Source: Tridacna crocea
Lineage: Eukaryota > Mollusca > Bivalvia > Cardiida > Cardiidae
NCBI GenBank assembly: GCA_943736015.1
Contig: OX031065.1
Coordinates: 28,348,427 to 28,412,426 of the forward strand
Direction: 5' to 3'
DNA: 64,000 bases
A program made the position numbers and the translations under genes. How positions within the stretch are numbered: position 1 is the stretch's first letter; the number at the start of each line of letters is the position of its first letter. Positions 42,743-54,606 of the stretch are shown in pieces. The notes below the pieces were generated by a model that did not search any database, was not told the DNA's origin, and saw only the letters and a program-made list of their open reading frames with translations.

Positions 42743-43343
42743 CTCATTACCACACAAATCCGTGTTTTGACGACCCCCTAGAAAAAAAGCCTTTTGAAAA
42801 CATTGTGGGAAAAGAAGAAAATGCTGGTAACCAGCATTTTCTTCTTTTCCCACAATGTTTCCTACTCTACCAAAGAAAGCTTGCACCATTTCAGAGTCCA
42901 AAAAATTTCAGAATTCTTACGTGTCCTCCTGCCATTTTGCACTCATCCTGTATTTAGACACAGAAGGATAATCAAGTCTTGCCCTCACAAAATTTGTACA
43001 AGTAAGGAAGAGCAGACAGGTGGATTTTTTTGACCCAGTATTTAATTAGTTTAAACATTTTTATTTTACATCGATTGAGAAACAAGTTCTTACAACTTAT
43101 ACTAATCTTTCTTGATTCTGCTTCCTGGGAACTACACCAGTACTCATGCCAAAAGTGTGGGCCAATGAAAAATCCCAAAGTTGACACCTGCTCCCAGGAA
43201 TCGAACTCAGGACCTTTTGGTTATGAGGCCAACACTCTACCTCACGACCACAGACACCACCCAGCATTTGAACCACACTGAAATTGTGGTCTGCAAATGC
43301 TTTCAATTTGGACAAGGCTAAAATTTTGTTGTCTGGTAAAGGG
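42743..43343 (+). repeat. TTAA-palindrome MITE split by a SINE-like insert
   Basis: A end and near-perfect core at 42743-42899, B end at 43264-43343. TTAA at 42739-42742 and 43344-43347. Confidence 0.8.
42900..43263 (-). mobile_element. SINE-C with tRNA-like head
   Basis: Read on the - strand it begins GTGGTCGTGAGGTAGAGTGT, then TGGCCTCATAACC and the B box CTGAGTTCGATTCCTGGG (43193-43210), a tRNA-like head with CAT in the anticodon place. The body and tail fill the rest of the insert. Exact ends are uncertain. Confidence 0.7.
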
Positions 43344-43384
43344 TTAAAGTTCTATTTAAGAGGAGATCAGTGGTGGTCACAAGT

Positions 43385-43493
43385 CTTTATCGCCTGATAA
43401 ATATGTAGACTTGGGCATATTGAAAGCATTTGCAGATCACAATTCAAATGTGTCTCATGTGATGGTATTTGTCTTTGGTAGATGAGAAAACTT
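43385..43493 (-). repeat. TTAA-palindrome MITE, B-end half
   Basis: ATTGAAAGCATTTGCAGATC up to GATGAGAAAAC, cut at the TTAA of the next copy. Confidence 0.65.
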
Positions 43494-43497
43494 TTAA

Positions 43498-43706
43498 CTC
43501 ATTACCAAACAATTGTATTTTATGCTTGTCCAAATTGATAGCATTTGCAGACGACAATTCAACTCTTGCTGAAAAGATGATTTCTGTCTATGATAGGGTA
43601 GAAAACATTGTGGGAAAAGGAGAAAATGCTGGTTACCTTTTCCCACAATGTTTTCAAAAGGCTACTATTCCAGACCTGTAAGAGCCAGGGATTGTTTGGG
43701 AAAGGG
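43498..43706 (-). repeat. TTAA-palindrome MITE, half of one core arm deleted
   Basis: TTAA at 43494-43497 and 43707-43710. Nearly identical to 50588-50808 except that AGCATTTTCTCC is missing from the right arm. Confidence 0.92.
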
Positions 43707-43710
43707 TTAA

Positions 43711-43905
43711 GGAATAAGAGGAGATGTCGGTACTTTGGAAGCATCTGCAGAAGACAAATCATTGATGGAAATTGTCATTGAAAAGGACAGAAAATATTGT
43801 GTGAAAGGGAGAAAAAGCTTGTTACAAGGATTTTCTCCTATTCCCATGTTTCCAAATGTTATCTTCTATGGAGTTTCAAAACATGGAATTGTTAGGTAAG
43901 GGTAA
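43711..43905 (-). repeat. TTAA-palindrome MITE, diverged
   Basis: GGAAGCATCTGCAGAAGACA, diverged core and A side. Confidence 0.65.
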
Positions 43906-44154
43906 GGAAACTGGGATTGATAGGTCAGGGTCAGATATTCTATTGCATTGCCTGGTGTTTTATAACTCTATTGGAAAAAGCCAAGAAAAATGGAAAATCT
44001 ATGCAGTTGAAAAAAAAAAGCAATTTTCACTGCTATACCAAGTTAATGTCACATAATCAATAATGGCGCTTGTCTAGAGAAGGGATATTTCTGCTTCTAA
44101 ATATAACCATGGAAATCGAGTGGAGAAGACTTTGAACTATATGCCACTTTTTGA

Positions 44155-44345
44155 CATCTCTGAACGAGACCAGAAAATTGTAGACCGGGTCCAGGTTAAA
44201 ACAGTTTGCCAATGACATAGTAGATGTACCCAAAAGTTGGTGTTTGTTCTTGAAAGAGCAAAAGAAACATAGTGGAAAAGGGAGCTGATGCTGTATACCA
44301 ACCTTTGCTTCTTATTCCACATTGCTTTCCAAAAGCTTTAATTGT
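44155..44345 (-). repeat. TTAA-palindrome MITE, old copy
   Basis: All blocks are present in order but strongly diverged. Confidence 0.55.
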
Positions 44346-44945
44346 ATTACCCTCAGATGATAATTTTGGCCTTTGTTGACATACACAATATAACAAAACA
44401 AACACATAAAAGGTAAGACGGGTAAAATGCATTGCTTCATATATAGACAGTACAACGGACATGTTTGCAGATAGAAATACCTGTTTTCCCTATTATTATG
44501 AAGTCAATCGACCGTAAAAAGACATTGATACCGTCTGAGAGTAATAAGTGTCTTTAAAATATGGGATATGTTTGGAAAAGAAAGCAGTAAATATCCTACA
44601 GGCATATCTGCAGCCTTCAAAAAGCATTAATTTTGAAAACAAGGTAGCTGTTGGGAAAACAGCTCTTTATAAACAGTTTGAATATTTACCAATGTTTTCA
44701 TACATAGAACACGCTTATTTTCAATGAATATCCATATTTTAAAAGACTGGTTTCAAACTTGTCAGCTGCTAATTGGTTTCAGGAAGCTATGCATCAGAGT
44801 GGGATTGAGCACCTCATGGAACACATAAATTTGCAATTTTGAAATGGTTCATAGCCACAGAACAACAAACATTTTATTTAGCAGGATTCCTGTTGGTTAC
44901 CTTTATTTCATACAAACAAAATTTGAAGTATCAGCAGGGCACTTT
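44346..44945. other. Intronic sequence without recognised features
   Basis: No repeat or exon seen. Confidence 0.4.
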
Positions 44946-44949
44946 TTAA

Positions 44950-45170
44950 CCCATTACCACACAATCCCTACTTGTGGAGCCCCTGAGAAAGAAGCCTATA
45001 GAAAAAATTGTGGGAAAAGGAGAAAATGCTGATAACCAGCATTTCCTCCTTTTCCAACAATGTTTTCTACCCTTCACCAAACAAATTTCAAATTTTCAGT
45101 CGCTTTTATTTTGTAGTCTGCAAATGCTTTCAATTTGGACGAGTCTAAAATTTTGTTGTTTGGTAATGAG
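44950..45170 (+). repeat. TTAA-palindrome MITE
   Basis: TTAA at 44946-44949 and 45171-45174. Good core. A diverged core scrap follows (45190-45235). Confidence 0.92.
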
Positions 45171-45344
45171 TTAAAACACTGCATCAGGAGGAGAAAGTGC
45201 TCATAATGAACAATTTCTCCTGTTGCCAAAATGCTCATGCATCTGTATAAAGTAAAGATTATGTTATCATCTATATGTTATCTGGATATTTTCAAAATTA
45301 CTTTCTGTGATTTTATTCAAGAAGGAACGAGTTCACTATGTCCC

Positions 45345-45430
45345 ATGCAATCTCATGTTTTAACGACCCTGGGGTAAAGCGCATTTAAATCATTGGAATA
45401 TAATGCTGGTTTACCAGTATTTTTGTCATC
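45345..45430 (+). repeat. TTAA-palindrome MITE, left half
   Basis: A end and diverged core centre (GCTGGTTTACCAG), cut by the following repeat. Confidence 0.6.
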
Positions 45431-45715
45431 CTATGCTCAAAGGGTCGTATTATATTATGGCCCCTTTGGTCTGTCTTGTCTTGTCTGTCTGTCTGTCTGT
45501 ACATCTATTCAGAATTATTTCTTGTGCACACAACTCCTACACTTTCAACCGTAATAACTACCGGTATAAACTTTCCACAATTAATCTCTATGGTGTGAAG
45601 TTGTGCAAGTGACTTTAAAAGATTTGGATCTCTGTAGGTGTTCTAGATTTTAACCCATTTCACTGACAAGCCCCTATGGGTGTATATGTGCCACTCTGCA
45701 AAGCTCTTGTTTTCT
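45425..45715. repeat. GTCTGTCTG-type repeat, copy 2
   Basis: Matches 39798-40088 along its length (TCGTATTATATTATGGCCCC; GTCTGTCTGTCTGT; TTTTAACCCATTTCACTGAC). Confidence 0.6.
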
Positions 45716-45828
45716 TACACTGTTTTGTACACTTTCTTTGATGAAGCTCAGCATGGTAGTCTAATTTGTAGTCTGTAACTGGTTCAATATGGACGAGTTT
45801 AAAGATTTCCCATCTTATAAAGAATGAA

Positions 45829-46048
45829 TCCTTTACCATACAACGAAATTGTTGAGTTGGCCAAATTGAATCAATTTGCAGATAACTAATTAAATGTGGC
45901 TCAAAGATTATATCTGTCTGTGATAGAGTAGAAAACAATGGGGGAAAAGGAGAAAATGCTGGTTACCAGCATTTTCTCTTTTTCCCCTATTGTTTTGAAA
46001 AAGATTTTTTCTCCGGGTTGTTAAACCACATGATTATGTGGTAAAGGG
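45829..46048 (-). repeat. TTAA-palindrome MITE
   Basis: TGAA at 45825-45828, TTAA at 46049-46052. Good core. A B-end scrap of another copy precedes it. Confidence 0.88.
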
Positions 46049-46304
46049 TTAAGAAAAGAGGCCTGTGTAACACAGGGCTGGTTTCAGAATGGAACAAATA
46101 AAAAATGGCATTAAAATTACATGTCAAAACAGATAAGAGGGGGAATTGTTTGCATAAAGTACAAGTAATAAAATACTGTAGAAAGATATATAACCCTCCT
46201 TGGTGCATTCTTGATGTTTATTCAAGCTGTTACTTAGCCTTTAATTCCTGACTTTAAAAGCATTGTTTTAAAATATAAACAAATCTTTACCGAACATCAA
46301 AACT

Positions 46305-46488
46305 TAACTTTTTTCCATGCAAAATTTTAGATTGGTCCATATTAAAAGCATTTGCTGAAGACAAAATAAATGTGACTGAAGAATTGAAATTTGATATGAG
46401 AAGGGTAGAAAACATTATGGGAAAAGGAGAAAATGCTGTAAAAGGTTTCTTTCCAAAGGTCGTCAAGTCGTCATTGTGTGGTAAAGGG
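46305..46488 (-). repeat. TTAA-palindrome MITE, right core arm deleted
   Basis: B end and left arm to AATGCTG, then directly A side (GGTTTCTTTCCAAAGG). Confidence 0.7.
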
Positions 46489-46489
46489 A

Positions 46490-46680
46490 AAAGACTTGTG
46501 CTAATTGCAAGCATCTGCAGACAACAAAATCAGTGTGAATCCATGAGATTTATCTTGGATTGGATGGTAAACATTTCAGGAAAAGGAGAATACTGTTTTT
46601 CTACATTTTCTCCTTTTTGCTTCAGTCTTTTCAAAAGGCTTTTTGCTGCAGTATAGTAAAACGATGGATTATGAGGTAAT
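46490..46680 (-). repeat. TTAA-palindrome MITE, diverged
   Basis: GCAAGCATCTGCAGACAAC, diverged core, A side. A lone B end follows at 46790-46870. Confidence 0.6.
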
Positions 46681-46874
46681 AAGGATAATTGACGTCATTT
46701 TGTTGATTGAAGGTTCTGTGCACAAATAAAGACAATGGATAAATTTCTGGCTCAAAAAGGAATTGCCTCAAAGGAAGGCTCACTTTTTTAGCCACCATTA
46801 CTTATTTGTAATTTGCAAATGTTTTCATTTTGGACAAATCTAGAAGTTTTCCAGTTTGGTGAAGAGTTTAATGT

Positions 46875-47340
46875 TGTTCAAGTCGGAGACTAATATATTT
46901 TATCCAGAATATTTGTGAGAGTTTGTTTTTCCATGAAAGATCAAAATTTATTTTACTGAGTGAACATCATCAGTAATATTTTCACGTGGCATATTGATTT
47001 TTCCAAAAAAAATGCTGTTTATTTCATGCTTTAAAGTCCCTTTTCATGGGAATTGGTTTCAAAATCTAGTATGGTTGTTTTTCGATAATCTCCATGCAAT
47101 AATATATAAAAGCGTGAGAAATGTAGCATAGATTACTTCATGTTTTCATCTATTTGAATGGCAAGCGCAGTTTACTTCAGTAACTAGTGTACGGGAACAT
47201 TTTTTTTTGCCATGAAGGAAAAATTTAGCGAAAAAATGTTACTTTTTTTCTGACTGTAATATTGAAGTATAGAACAATATTCCCCTGTTATCTCTCAATA
47301 AATTAATGAAAAGATGAAATAACATTCTGTCATTATTTTA
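46875..47340. other. Intronic sequence without recognised features
   Basis: AT-rich; no repeat or exon seen. Confidence 0.4.
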
Positions 47341-47376
47341 TTCCTGTCTAGGAAAGGTGGTCTTGACGATATCTTG

Positions 47377-47685
47377 GCTGTGCCCAGGTAGCTCAGTTGG
47401 TAGCATACAGGACTTGCGAACACAAGGTCTATGGTTCGATCCCTGGCTATGACCCTTGGCTAGGCCAATTTCTTTCTGAGGATTGATGATAGTCACTGCA
47501 ACAGGATTAATTCCTCTCCCACTGCTGAAAGTTGTTTCAACAGTGATAATGTGAGAAAGCACCCAGTGGCTTGGAAAAAAAATTGTGGGAAGTACTGGTA
47601 GAGAAACTCCAGGAACTAATGGATAGTTGCACTGGCCACCACCAAGAATGTTGAAAATGGCGTTAAACACCATTCAACCAATCAA
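47377..47685 (+). mobile_element. SINE-A, complete with target duplication
   Basis: 309 bp. tRNA-like head with A box GTAGCTCAGTTGG and B box GGTTCGATCCCTGG; body with GAGGATTGATGATAGTCACT and CAGTGGCTTGG; 3' end GGCGTTAAACACCATTCAAC. A 16-bp target duplication (TCTTGACGATATCTTG, 15 of 16 matching) lies at 47361-47376 and 47686-47701, as expected for copying by a LINE. It gives the reference for the six partial copies. Confidence 0.93.
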
Positions 47686-47756
47686 TCTTGATGATATCTT
47701 GATGGTGTGGTTGTATTTTTTCTCCCAGTAAGACATTTTGGCTCTATATGCTTTAA

Positions 47757-47977
47757 CTCCTTACCAAACAACAAATTTTTGGAGTGGACAAAATTCAAAG
47801 CATCTGCAGATAACAAATTAAATCCTGATAATATGATGATTTTTGACTTCAGTAGGGTAGAAAATACTGTGGGAAAAGGAGAAAATGCTGGTTACCAGCA
47901 TTTTCTCCTTTTCCCACAATGTTTTCTCTATCCTTCTTTCTCAGGGTTGTTAAAAGTCGGGATTGTGTGGTGAAGAG
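47757..47977 (-). repeat. TTAA-palindrome MITE
   Basis: TTAA at 47753-47756 and 47978-47981. Good core. Confidence 0.92.
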
Positions 47978-48160
47978 TTAATTGTTGTTTGAAAACATAT
48001 TAACTTTCATTTCTAGAGGCTGTAACAGCTGTTTATGCAGAATGTTTACATATACATGTAAATAATTCTTAAACCTAGTCGGCTTGGTATTTGAAATTTT
48101 TGAAATTTCAATGAATGAATTATGGTGACGGGTCACTTAATATGTCCTCACACAAGGCAG

Positions 48161-48568
48161 CATCTTCGCAAGCCAAGGTTGATGATTCACTACGCTACTC
48201 TACCCTTGGCGGATCGAGCTTGATTTTTACATTCACCCATTAAGCTTTTTCATTGGATGCAGCCAGCTCTAACTGCAACAAATGAAATCACTTGTAGCAT
48301 TTCATCTTTGATAAATATAGAACAAGGTCTCTACCTTTTGAATAGAAGGTAAACATGGAAACGCACGTGGATGTCTGCTTATTGCTTCATGCATATTTGT
48401 AAGCAGTTTGTAAAACGATATTTCATTTGCTTTTAGAAATATAATGTAAAGGGGGGTAATAACCTGCATCCAATAGAGGGTGCATCGCAGGAATCTCGAC
48501 TAAAAAATCCGGCTAAATCAGCCAAGGTAAGATCCAAGTAGTGATCGTAAACTTGGCTCGCGAAGATG
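48161..48568 (+). mobile_element. Mutator-like MITE, copy 2
   Basis: Ends CATCTTCGCAAGCCAAG and CTTGGCTCGCGAAGATG. Flanks ACAAGGCAG (48152-48160) and AGAAGGCAG (48569-48577) match at 8 of 9 bases. Confidence 0.88.
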
Positions 48569-48642
48569 AGAAGGCAGGAGCTTTGAAGGCCAGGCCATGT
48601 GACTATCCCTACTAGAAATGATCAAACCAGAAATTTTGATAC

Positions 48643-49397
48643 ACTCAATAACAAACAGCAAAATTCTAGACTGTTCCAAATTTAATGCTTTTGCAGATAA
48701 CAAACTAGACATGTAGAAGTTGCTGAGATAATGGGATTTGTTCTGAATAAGATTGGGAATATTTTGGGGAAAATGCCATATTTGCAAGCCGAGGATGACA
48801 ATCCACTATGCCACTCTAACCACCCTTGGCAGATCGAGCTTGATTTTGACATTCCAGCAGTAGGCACTTTCATTGGGTGCGGCCTGCTTTAACTGCACAA
48901 ATCAGATCGCTTGTAGCATTTCGTCTGATAAAAATAGAACAAGGTGGTGACCTTTAGAATAAAAATAGAAGGTAAACATGGATACCTGCATGGATCTGTG
49001 CAGGATCTGTAATGATTTATTACCGAAAAAACACAGATGAACAATATTTACAGAAAGTTTCAGTGTGACCAATCAATTATCGTCGGTTTTGTGCTATATT
49101 CCAGCACCTGACGATGTAATGTCAAAGTATGTTTGTGGCTATTGGTTCATGTTGAATTACTGTATTCATAAGCAGTTTGTAAAATTATCTTTAATAACAA
49201 GCATCCAGTAGCGTGCGTATTATATGGTAATTTTGAAATCGGGTTCAGTCTGCCAAGGTAAGATCCACGTAGTGATCGTAACCTTGGCTCGCAAAGATGG
49301 GAAAATGCTGGTTACTGAGCGCTTTGACCTTTCCCACAGCATTTCAAAAGCCTGTTTCCTAAGGGTCATAAAAACTTTGGTTTGCTTGGTCAAGGGT
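48643..49397 (-). repeat. TTAA-palindrome MITE split by a Mutator-like MITE
   Basis: B end and left core arm at 48643-48776, right part at 49300-49397. TTAA at 49398-49401. Confidence 0.8.
48777..49299 (+). mobile_element. Mutator-like MITE, copy 3, nested in a TTAA MITE
   Basis: 523 bp with ends CATATTTGCAAGCC and GGCTCGCAAAGATG. A perfect 9-bp duplication GGAAAATGC (48768-48776, 49300-49308) is part of the host core arm. About 120 bp longer than the other copies because of extra internal sequence. Confidence 0.88.
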
Positions 49398-49527
49398 TTA
49401 ATGTTGAAGTGCCTTTACCACAAGCCACTGTTGACCCTTTGCAATGTCATTTTGAAGTAGAATGAGGACATCAGAGCAAAGATTATTATGTGACTCACAT
49501 TTCATATCTTACTAGGCCCTCTCTTAA

Positions 49528-49747
49528 TCCTTTATGAAACAATCCCTGGTTTTTATGATCCTGAGTAAGAACCCTTTTGAAAACATGGTGGGGAAAAAGG
49601 AGAAAATGCAGGTCACTAGCATTTTCTCCTTTTCACACAATGTTTTCTACTCTTCCAGAAAAAAAAACCAATTTTTGAGTCAAGTTTTGTCGTCTGCAAA
49701 TGCTGTTTAATTTGGACCAGTCCAAAATTTTTTCGTGTAGTAAAGAG
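49528..49747 (+). repeat. TTAA-palindrome MITE
   Basis: TTAA at 49524-49527, TTAG at 49748-49751. Good core. Confidence 0.88.
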
Positions 49748-49769
49748 TTAGACTTCAGATATTGCGGAA

Positions 49770-49979
49770 CCCTTTGCTACACAATCATGACGTTTAATGA
49801 ACCTAAAAAAGTAAGCTTATTAAACATTGTGGGAAAAGGACCAAATGCTCTTTTGTCTTTTCCCCCAAGGTTTTCTGACCTTTCAGACACAAGTTGAATC
49901 TTTAGATCCAAATATAACTCGACGTTAGAAAATTCTTTCAAACTTGCTCAAGTGCTAATATTGCCATGTGGTAAAAAAT
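49770..49979 (+). repeat. TTAA-palindrome MITE, diverged
   Basis: GGAA before, TTAA at 49980-49983 after (shared). Core centre deleted. Confidence 0.75.
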
Positions 49980-49983
49980 TTAA

Positions 49984-50206
49984 CTTTCTACCATATGATA
50001 ATATTTTACACGCGTCCTATTAATTTTGAGACCTCTTGCAGCTGACAGAATTTAATTGAAGCGAATGAGGGGATTTGTATCAGATAAGCTAGAAAGAATT
50101 GTGAGTAAAGGAGAGAATGCTGGTTACAAGAACTTTCTCCTTTGCCCTCAGTCTTTTCAAGACCTACTTCTCAGCATCGTTAAAACTCAGATTTTTGTGG
50201 TAAGGG
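49984..50206 (-). repeat. TTAA-palindrome MITE, diverged
   Basis: TTAA at 49980-49983 and 50207-50210. Core recognisable. Confidence 0.78.
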
Positions 50207-50423
50207 TTAAATGAGAAAAACACTGTTTTTCAGATGACAGTAGTATATTTTAATTTCAAGAACAGAATATCCCTACATCATCTCCTTTTGAGTCTGGTCT
50301 TCTTCCACACCTTATAAAGATCCACATTAGAAATACTAAGATTGTGCTAGATACGTAGAGAGTTCCGTACATCTAGTAAACCTTTCAGCTGCCAGTGCCA
50401 ATGCATTGCTCTTTTGTTGGTAG

Positions 50424-50470
50424 TTTAGATCAAGATCAGACCATTCAGAATATGCGATCTGATCTCAGAT
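50424..50470. repeat. GATCAGACTGCA fold-back
   Basis: TAGATCAAGATCAGACCATT and ATATGCGATCTGATCTC arms. Confidence 0.6.
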
Positions 50471-50587
50471 GTGCATAATTAGATAGGAGTTTTTTTTACA
50501 GGCAGAGACAGACAAGAACATTGGTATAAATGTATTTTGATTTCTACTTTTGGCTGGAAAAATTCATCAACTCTTTCTGTACTATAG

Positions 50588-50808
50588 CCCTTTCCCGAAC
50601 GACAAACTTTTGGACTAGACCAAATTGAAAGCATTTGCAGACAACAATTCAACTCTTGCTGAAAAGATGATTTCTGTCTATGATAGGGTAGAAAACATTG
50701 TGGGAAAAGGAGAAAATGCTGGTTACCAGCATTTTCTCCTTTTCCCACAATGTTTTCAAAAGGCTACTATTCCAGACCCGTAAAAACCAGGGATTGTTTG
50801 GGAAAGGG
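50588..50808 (-). repeat. TTAA-palindrome MITE
   Basis: Perfect 65-nt core. Left flank ATAG, right TTAA (50809-50812). Closest relative of 43498-43706 (shared AACTCTTGCTGAAAAGATGA). Confidence 0.93.
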
Positions 50809-50842
50809 TTAATTAAATGACACCAGAAGCTTTTATGGACTA

Positions 50843-50898
50843 TGTAGATCAAGATCAGACTGCATAGAATATGCAGTCTGATCTCTGAACTACACTGT
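50843..50898. repeat. GATCAGACTGCA fold-back, best copy
   Basis: GTAGATCAAGATCAGACTGC and GCAGTCTGATCTCTGAACTA form arms around TAGAAT. Confidence 0.85.
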
Positions 50899-51079
50899 CG
50901 ACTGCTTTATTCTGGAATATGACTGAATTATCTCTTGATCTTGCAGTGAAACTGTATTTTGTAGCCTTTGAGTAAATTTCAATTTATTCAGTAATGAAAG
51001 AGTAAATATAGAAGGCTTAATCTTTGTTTGCTTGAAGTAACAGATGGGGCTTCTGTTCTGCCCTTTTTTACAATCTTAA

Positions 51080-51300
51080 CTCTTTACCACACAATCCCGA
51101 GTTTAAACGACCCTGAGAAAGAAGCCTTTTGAAAACACTGTGGGAAAAGAAGAAAATGCTGGTAACCAGCATTTTCTCCTTTTCCCACAGTGTTTTCTAC
51201 CCTTCCCAAACCAAGTTTTAATTTTTCAGCCGCCTTTATTTTGTAGTCTGCAAATGCTTTCAATTTGGACCAGTCTGAAGTTTTCTTGTGTGGTAAAGAG
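51080..51300 (+). repeat. TTAA-palindrome MITE
   Basis: TTAA at 51076-51079 and 51301-51304. Good core. Confidence 0.93.
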
Positions 51301-51322
51301 TTAACAAACAACAAAGTTTTAA

Positions 51323-51527
51323 CTCTTTACCAAACAGTGTAAAAATTGGAAGCATTTACAGACAACTAAATTAATGCGACTCAAAATTAAATTTTGTTTT
51401 GAGGAGGTTAGAAAACAATGTAGAGAACGGAGAAAATGCGGTTTACCAGTATTTTCTCTTTTTCCAATGATGTTTTAGAAGGCTTCTTTCCCAGGGTTGT
51501 GAAAACCCTGGATTGTTTTGTAAAGGG
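51323..51527 (-). repeat. TTAA-palindrome MITE, diverged
   Basis: TTAA at 51319-51322 and 51528-51531. Confidence 0.8.
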
Positions 51528-51531
51528 TTAA

Positions 51532-51728
51532 ACAGTCTTGTTCAGATTGAAAATATTTGTAGAAAAATAAATGCCGCTCATATTGTAGGATTTGTGTTTC
51601 TGAGAGAGTAGAAAACATTGTGGGAAAAAGAGAAGGTGCTGATTACGAGCATTTTCTCCTTTTTCCACATTGTTTCCATGCTCTTTCTTTCCTTGGATTG
51701 TTAAAACTTGGGTTTGTGTGGTAAAGGG
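51532..51728 (-). repeat. TTAA-palindrome MITE, left end short
   Basis: Starts inside the B end after a shared TTAA. Core centre GCTGATTACGAGC is a mixture of the two core types. Confidence 0.75.
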
Positions 51729-51845
51729 TCACTCTGCCAAAAAATGTGTCGGTTATTCTAGATATTATGTTAATTTAGTTTGTCTGAATTCAGCTGGAAT
51801 CATATTACTGAAGCGATTGATTGAACGGGGAGTTTTTGCCAAAGA

Positions 51846-51895
51846 TCAGGTTGCACATTTTGTGCAAGCGGACCTTGATCTACACTCTCTACAAA
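51846..51895. repeat. GATCAGACTGCA fold-back, diverged
   Basis: AAGATCAGGTTGCACATTTT and GTGCAAGCGGACCTTGATCT arms. Confidence 0.65.
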
Positions 51896-51941
51896 TTACA
51901 TAAATTGACAGGATGGAGGTTTATAATTGGTGTGATTTTAA

Positions 51942-52490
<549 letters not shown>

Positions 52491-52519
52491 ATTACCAAAA
52501 TTATTGACCTGTTCATGGG

Positions 52520-52690
52520 TGAAGCCACTGCAGAGAACAAATGATAAGATTTGTCTTCAGAATGGCAGAAAACTGGAGAAAGGAAAAAAAAAGAAATGCT
52601 GGATAGCAGGATTTTCTTTTACACCTACAATGTTTTCAGAAGCTGTCTTGAGTGTCTTCCATAGGGTTGTACAAAATTGAGATTGTGATT
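52520..52690 (-). repeat. TTAA-palindrome MITE, old copy
   Basis: Diverged B end, core and A end in order. Confidence 0.5.
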
Positions 52691-52749
52691 TAAAAATACT
52701 GTCAGCAGCAGCTCCTAGAAATCTGTATATTTATTGTCATAAGCATTAT

Positions 52750-52974
52750 CTCTTTACCAAACCACAAAATTATAAACCAGTCTGAATTGAAAGCATTTAC
52801 AGACGACAGAAAAAAAAAAGGTTGTTGAAAAATTGAAGTTTGTTGTTTAAAAGGTAGAAAGTATTGTGGGAAAAGGAGAAAATGTTGGTTACCAGCATTT
52901 TCTCCTTTTCCCAAAATATTTTCGAAAGGCTTCTATAGTAGGGCTGTTAAAAGTCAGGATTGTATGGTAAAGGG
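52750..52974 (-). repeat. TTAA-palindrome MITE
   Basis: TTAT at 52746-52749, TTGT at 52975-52978. Good core. Confidence 0.88.
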
Positions 52975-52979
52975 TTGTT

Positions 52980-53405
52980 CTATTTATGCCATCACAGTTG
53001 ATAGCTTCTTTTTCGGAAGAGGGGTAGTTGCTCGTAACAAACAATTCTCCCTTTTCCTAGTATTTCCATTTTATTTGACAGAACACACTTTTTTTTCTGC
53101 TAACTAGCTGTAATTCTGTTATGTCACTAAAGAAGCTAGAGCTATTTCATCTGTTTATTATTGAGGTTGAACACTGAACAAGGAAGAATACTTAAAGTTG
53201 TTAGATCAGAACATCTATACATAATTATAGGTGAAATCTGCAAGAAATTAATACTAAGGCAGTAATAGCTCTCAAGACAAGGGGGAAAGAAGTTTATCAA
53301 ATGTGTACTGCAGGTGCAATCAAGTTTTAAAGAATTAAATTTCAAATTTATGTCTATTTATTGCCATAGCCTTGTCCTCAAGGAATTGGAACCCCTTATT
53401 TGTCT
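52980..53405. other. Intronic sequence without recognised features
   Basis: A GTTGCTCGTAACAAACAATT stretch at about 53027 may be a MITE core remnant; nothing else seen. Confidence 0.4.
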
Positions 53406-53409
53406 TTAA

Positions 53410-53839
53410 CTCAGTCCCAAACAACAATATTTGAGACTGGTCCAAACAGAAAGCATTTACAAATGACAATTTTATTGTGACTTAAGTAATTGAATTTGTC
53501 TCTGAGTGGGCAGAAAATGACTTTGTTTACCAGCATTTTCTCCCTTCCCCTTAACTCTTTACCACACATCAAGATTTTAGACCTGTCCGAATGGAAAGCA
53601 TTTGCTGATGACAGTTTTAATGTGGCTCATATGAAATAATTTTTCTTTGAAGGGAAGAAAAACATTATGGGAAAAGGATAAAATGCTGGTAATCAGCATT
53701 TTCTCCTTTTCCCACAATAGTTTCAAAAGCCTTCTCTTTCAGGGGTGTTAGAAGTCATCATTGTGTGGTAAAGGGTTAAGTTTTCAAATGTCTAGTTCCA
53801 CAGGGTTGTTAGAAGTCTGGATTGTGTTGTACAGGGTTA
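53410..53839 (-). repeat. TTAA-palindrome MITE with another copy inserted
   Basis: B end and core at 53410-53550, A side at 53779-53839. TTAA at 53406-53409. It ends 38 bp before the next exon. Confidence 0.75.
53555..53774 (-). repeat. TTAA-palindrome MITE, nested
   Basis: TTAA at 53551-53554 and 53775-53778. Good core with centre GGTAATC. Confidence 0.9.
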
Positions 53840-53876
53840 TTATATCCTTTATCTTCTTTCTTTTGCGATTTTCCAG

Positions 53877-54099
53877 CTTGTTGAATTGTTACTAAAGCAT
53901 GGTGCCAACCCACTGCAAACAAACAGTGAAGGAAAAACACCACTGGATGTTGCTGCATCCCCCGAGATGGTAAAGATCCTGAAAAGAGAGATAATATCAT
54001 CAGGCAGTGACAGTTCTAGTATTGAGGACACAAGGTCCCCAATGTCACAAGATAGTATCAACTCAATGAAGGATGATGACAGGAGTCTAGATATTGATG
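53877..54099 (+). CDS. ANKRD11/12-like protein, sixth coding exon (ankyrin repeats 3-4)
   Basis: 223 nt, acceptor GCGATTTTCCAG and donor GATG|GTGAGC, phase 0 in and 1 out; residues 218-291. LVELLLKHGANPLQTNSEGK completes repeat 3, TPLDVAASPEMVKILKRE is a short fourth repeat as in ANKRD12 (..VDVAETEELELLLKRE), and an acidic Ser-rich segment follows (SGSDSSSIEDTRSPMSQDS). The vertebrate proteins have a similar acidic Ser run at this point. Confidence 0.97.
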
Positions 54100-54191
54100 G
54101 TGAGCAAATAGAAGCGTTTCATTGTTTGTTGGGTGTTGTACTTAGGAACAAACAATAATGTAATAGACTAACACAGACTGAAAGCCTTTAA

Positions 54192-54411
54192 CTATCACCA
54201 CACAATCCCGACTTTTAATTACCCAGAGAAAGAAGCCCTCTGAAAACATTGAGGGAAAAGGACAAAATGCTGGTATCCAGCATTTTCTCCTTTTCTCAGA
54301 ATGTTTTCTTCCCTTCCCAAAACAAATTTCAAATTTTCAGTCAGTTTTATTTTGTCATCTGCAGATGCTTTCAATTTGGATCAGTCTAATATTTTGCTGT
54401 TTGGTAAAAAG
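54192..54411 (+). repeat. TTAA-palindrome MITE
   Basis: TTAA at 54188-54191, GTAA at 54412-54415. Core centre GGTATCC. Confidence 0.9.
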
Positions 54412-54606
54412 GTAATAAAAATTGTTTGAAAATGAGAATATGGGTTACCAACATTGTTAGCTTGGCTGTTTTTAGCTCCACTAGTGGAAGGCCAACAATC
54501 ATATGTCATGGCCCAGTGTCTCTCTGCATTCATCCATCCCAGGGATAACATTTATTTCAAACATGAAAAACTGATAGTGCCATGACCTTCTGTAGAATTT
54601 ATTTAA

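Noticed and set aside
43190..43262. Possible tRNA gene on the - strand
   Set aside because: tRNA-like head continues into a SINE body inside a MITE; no clean acceptor stem.
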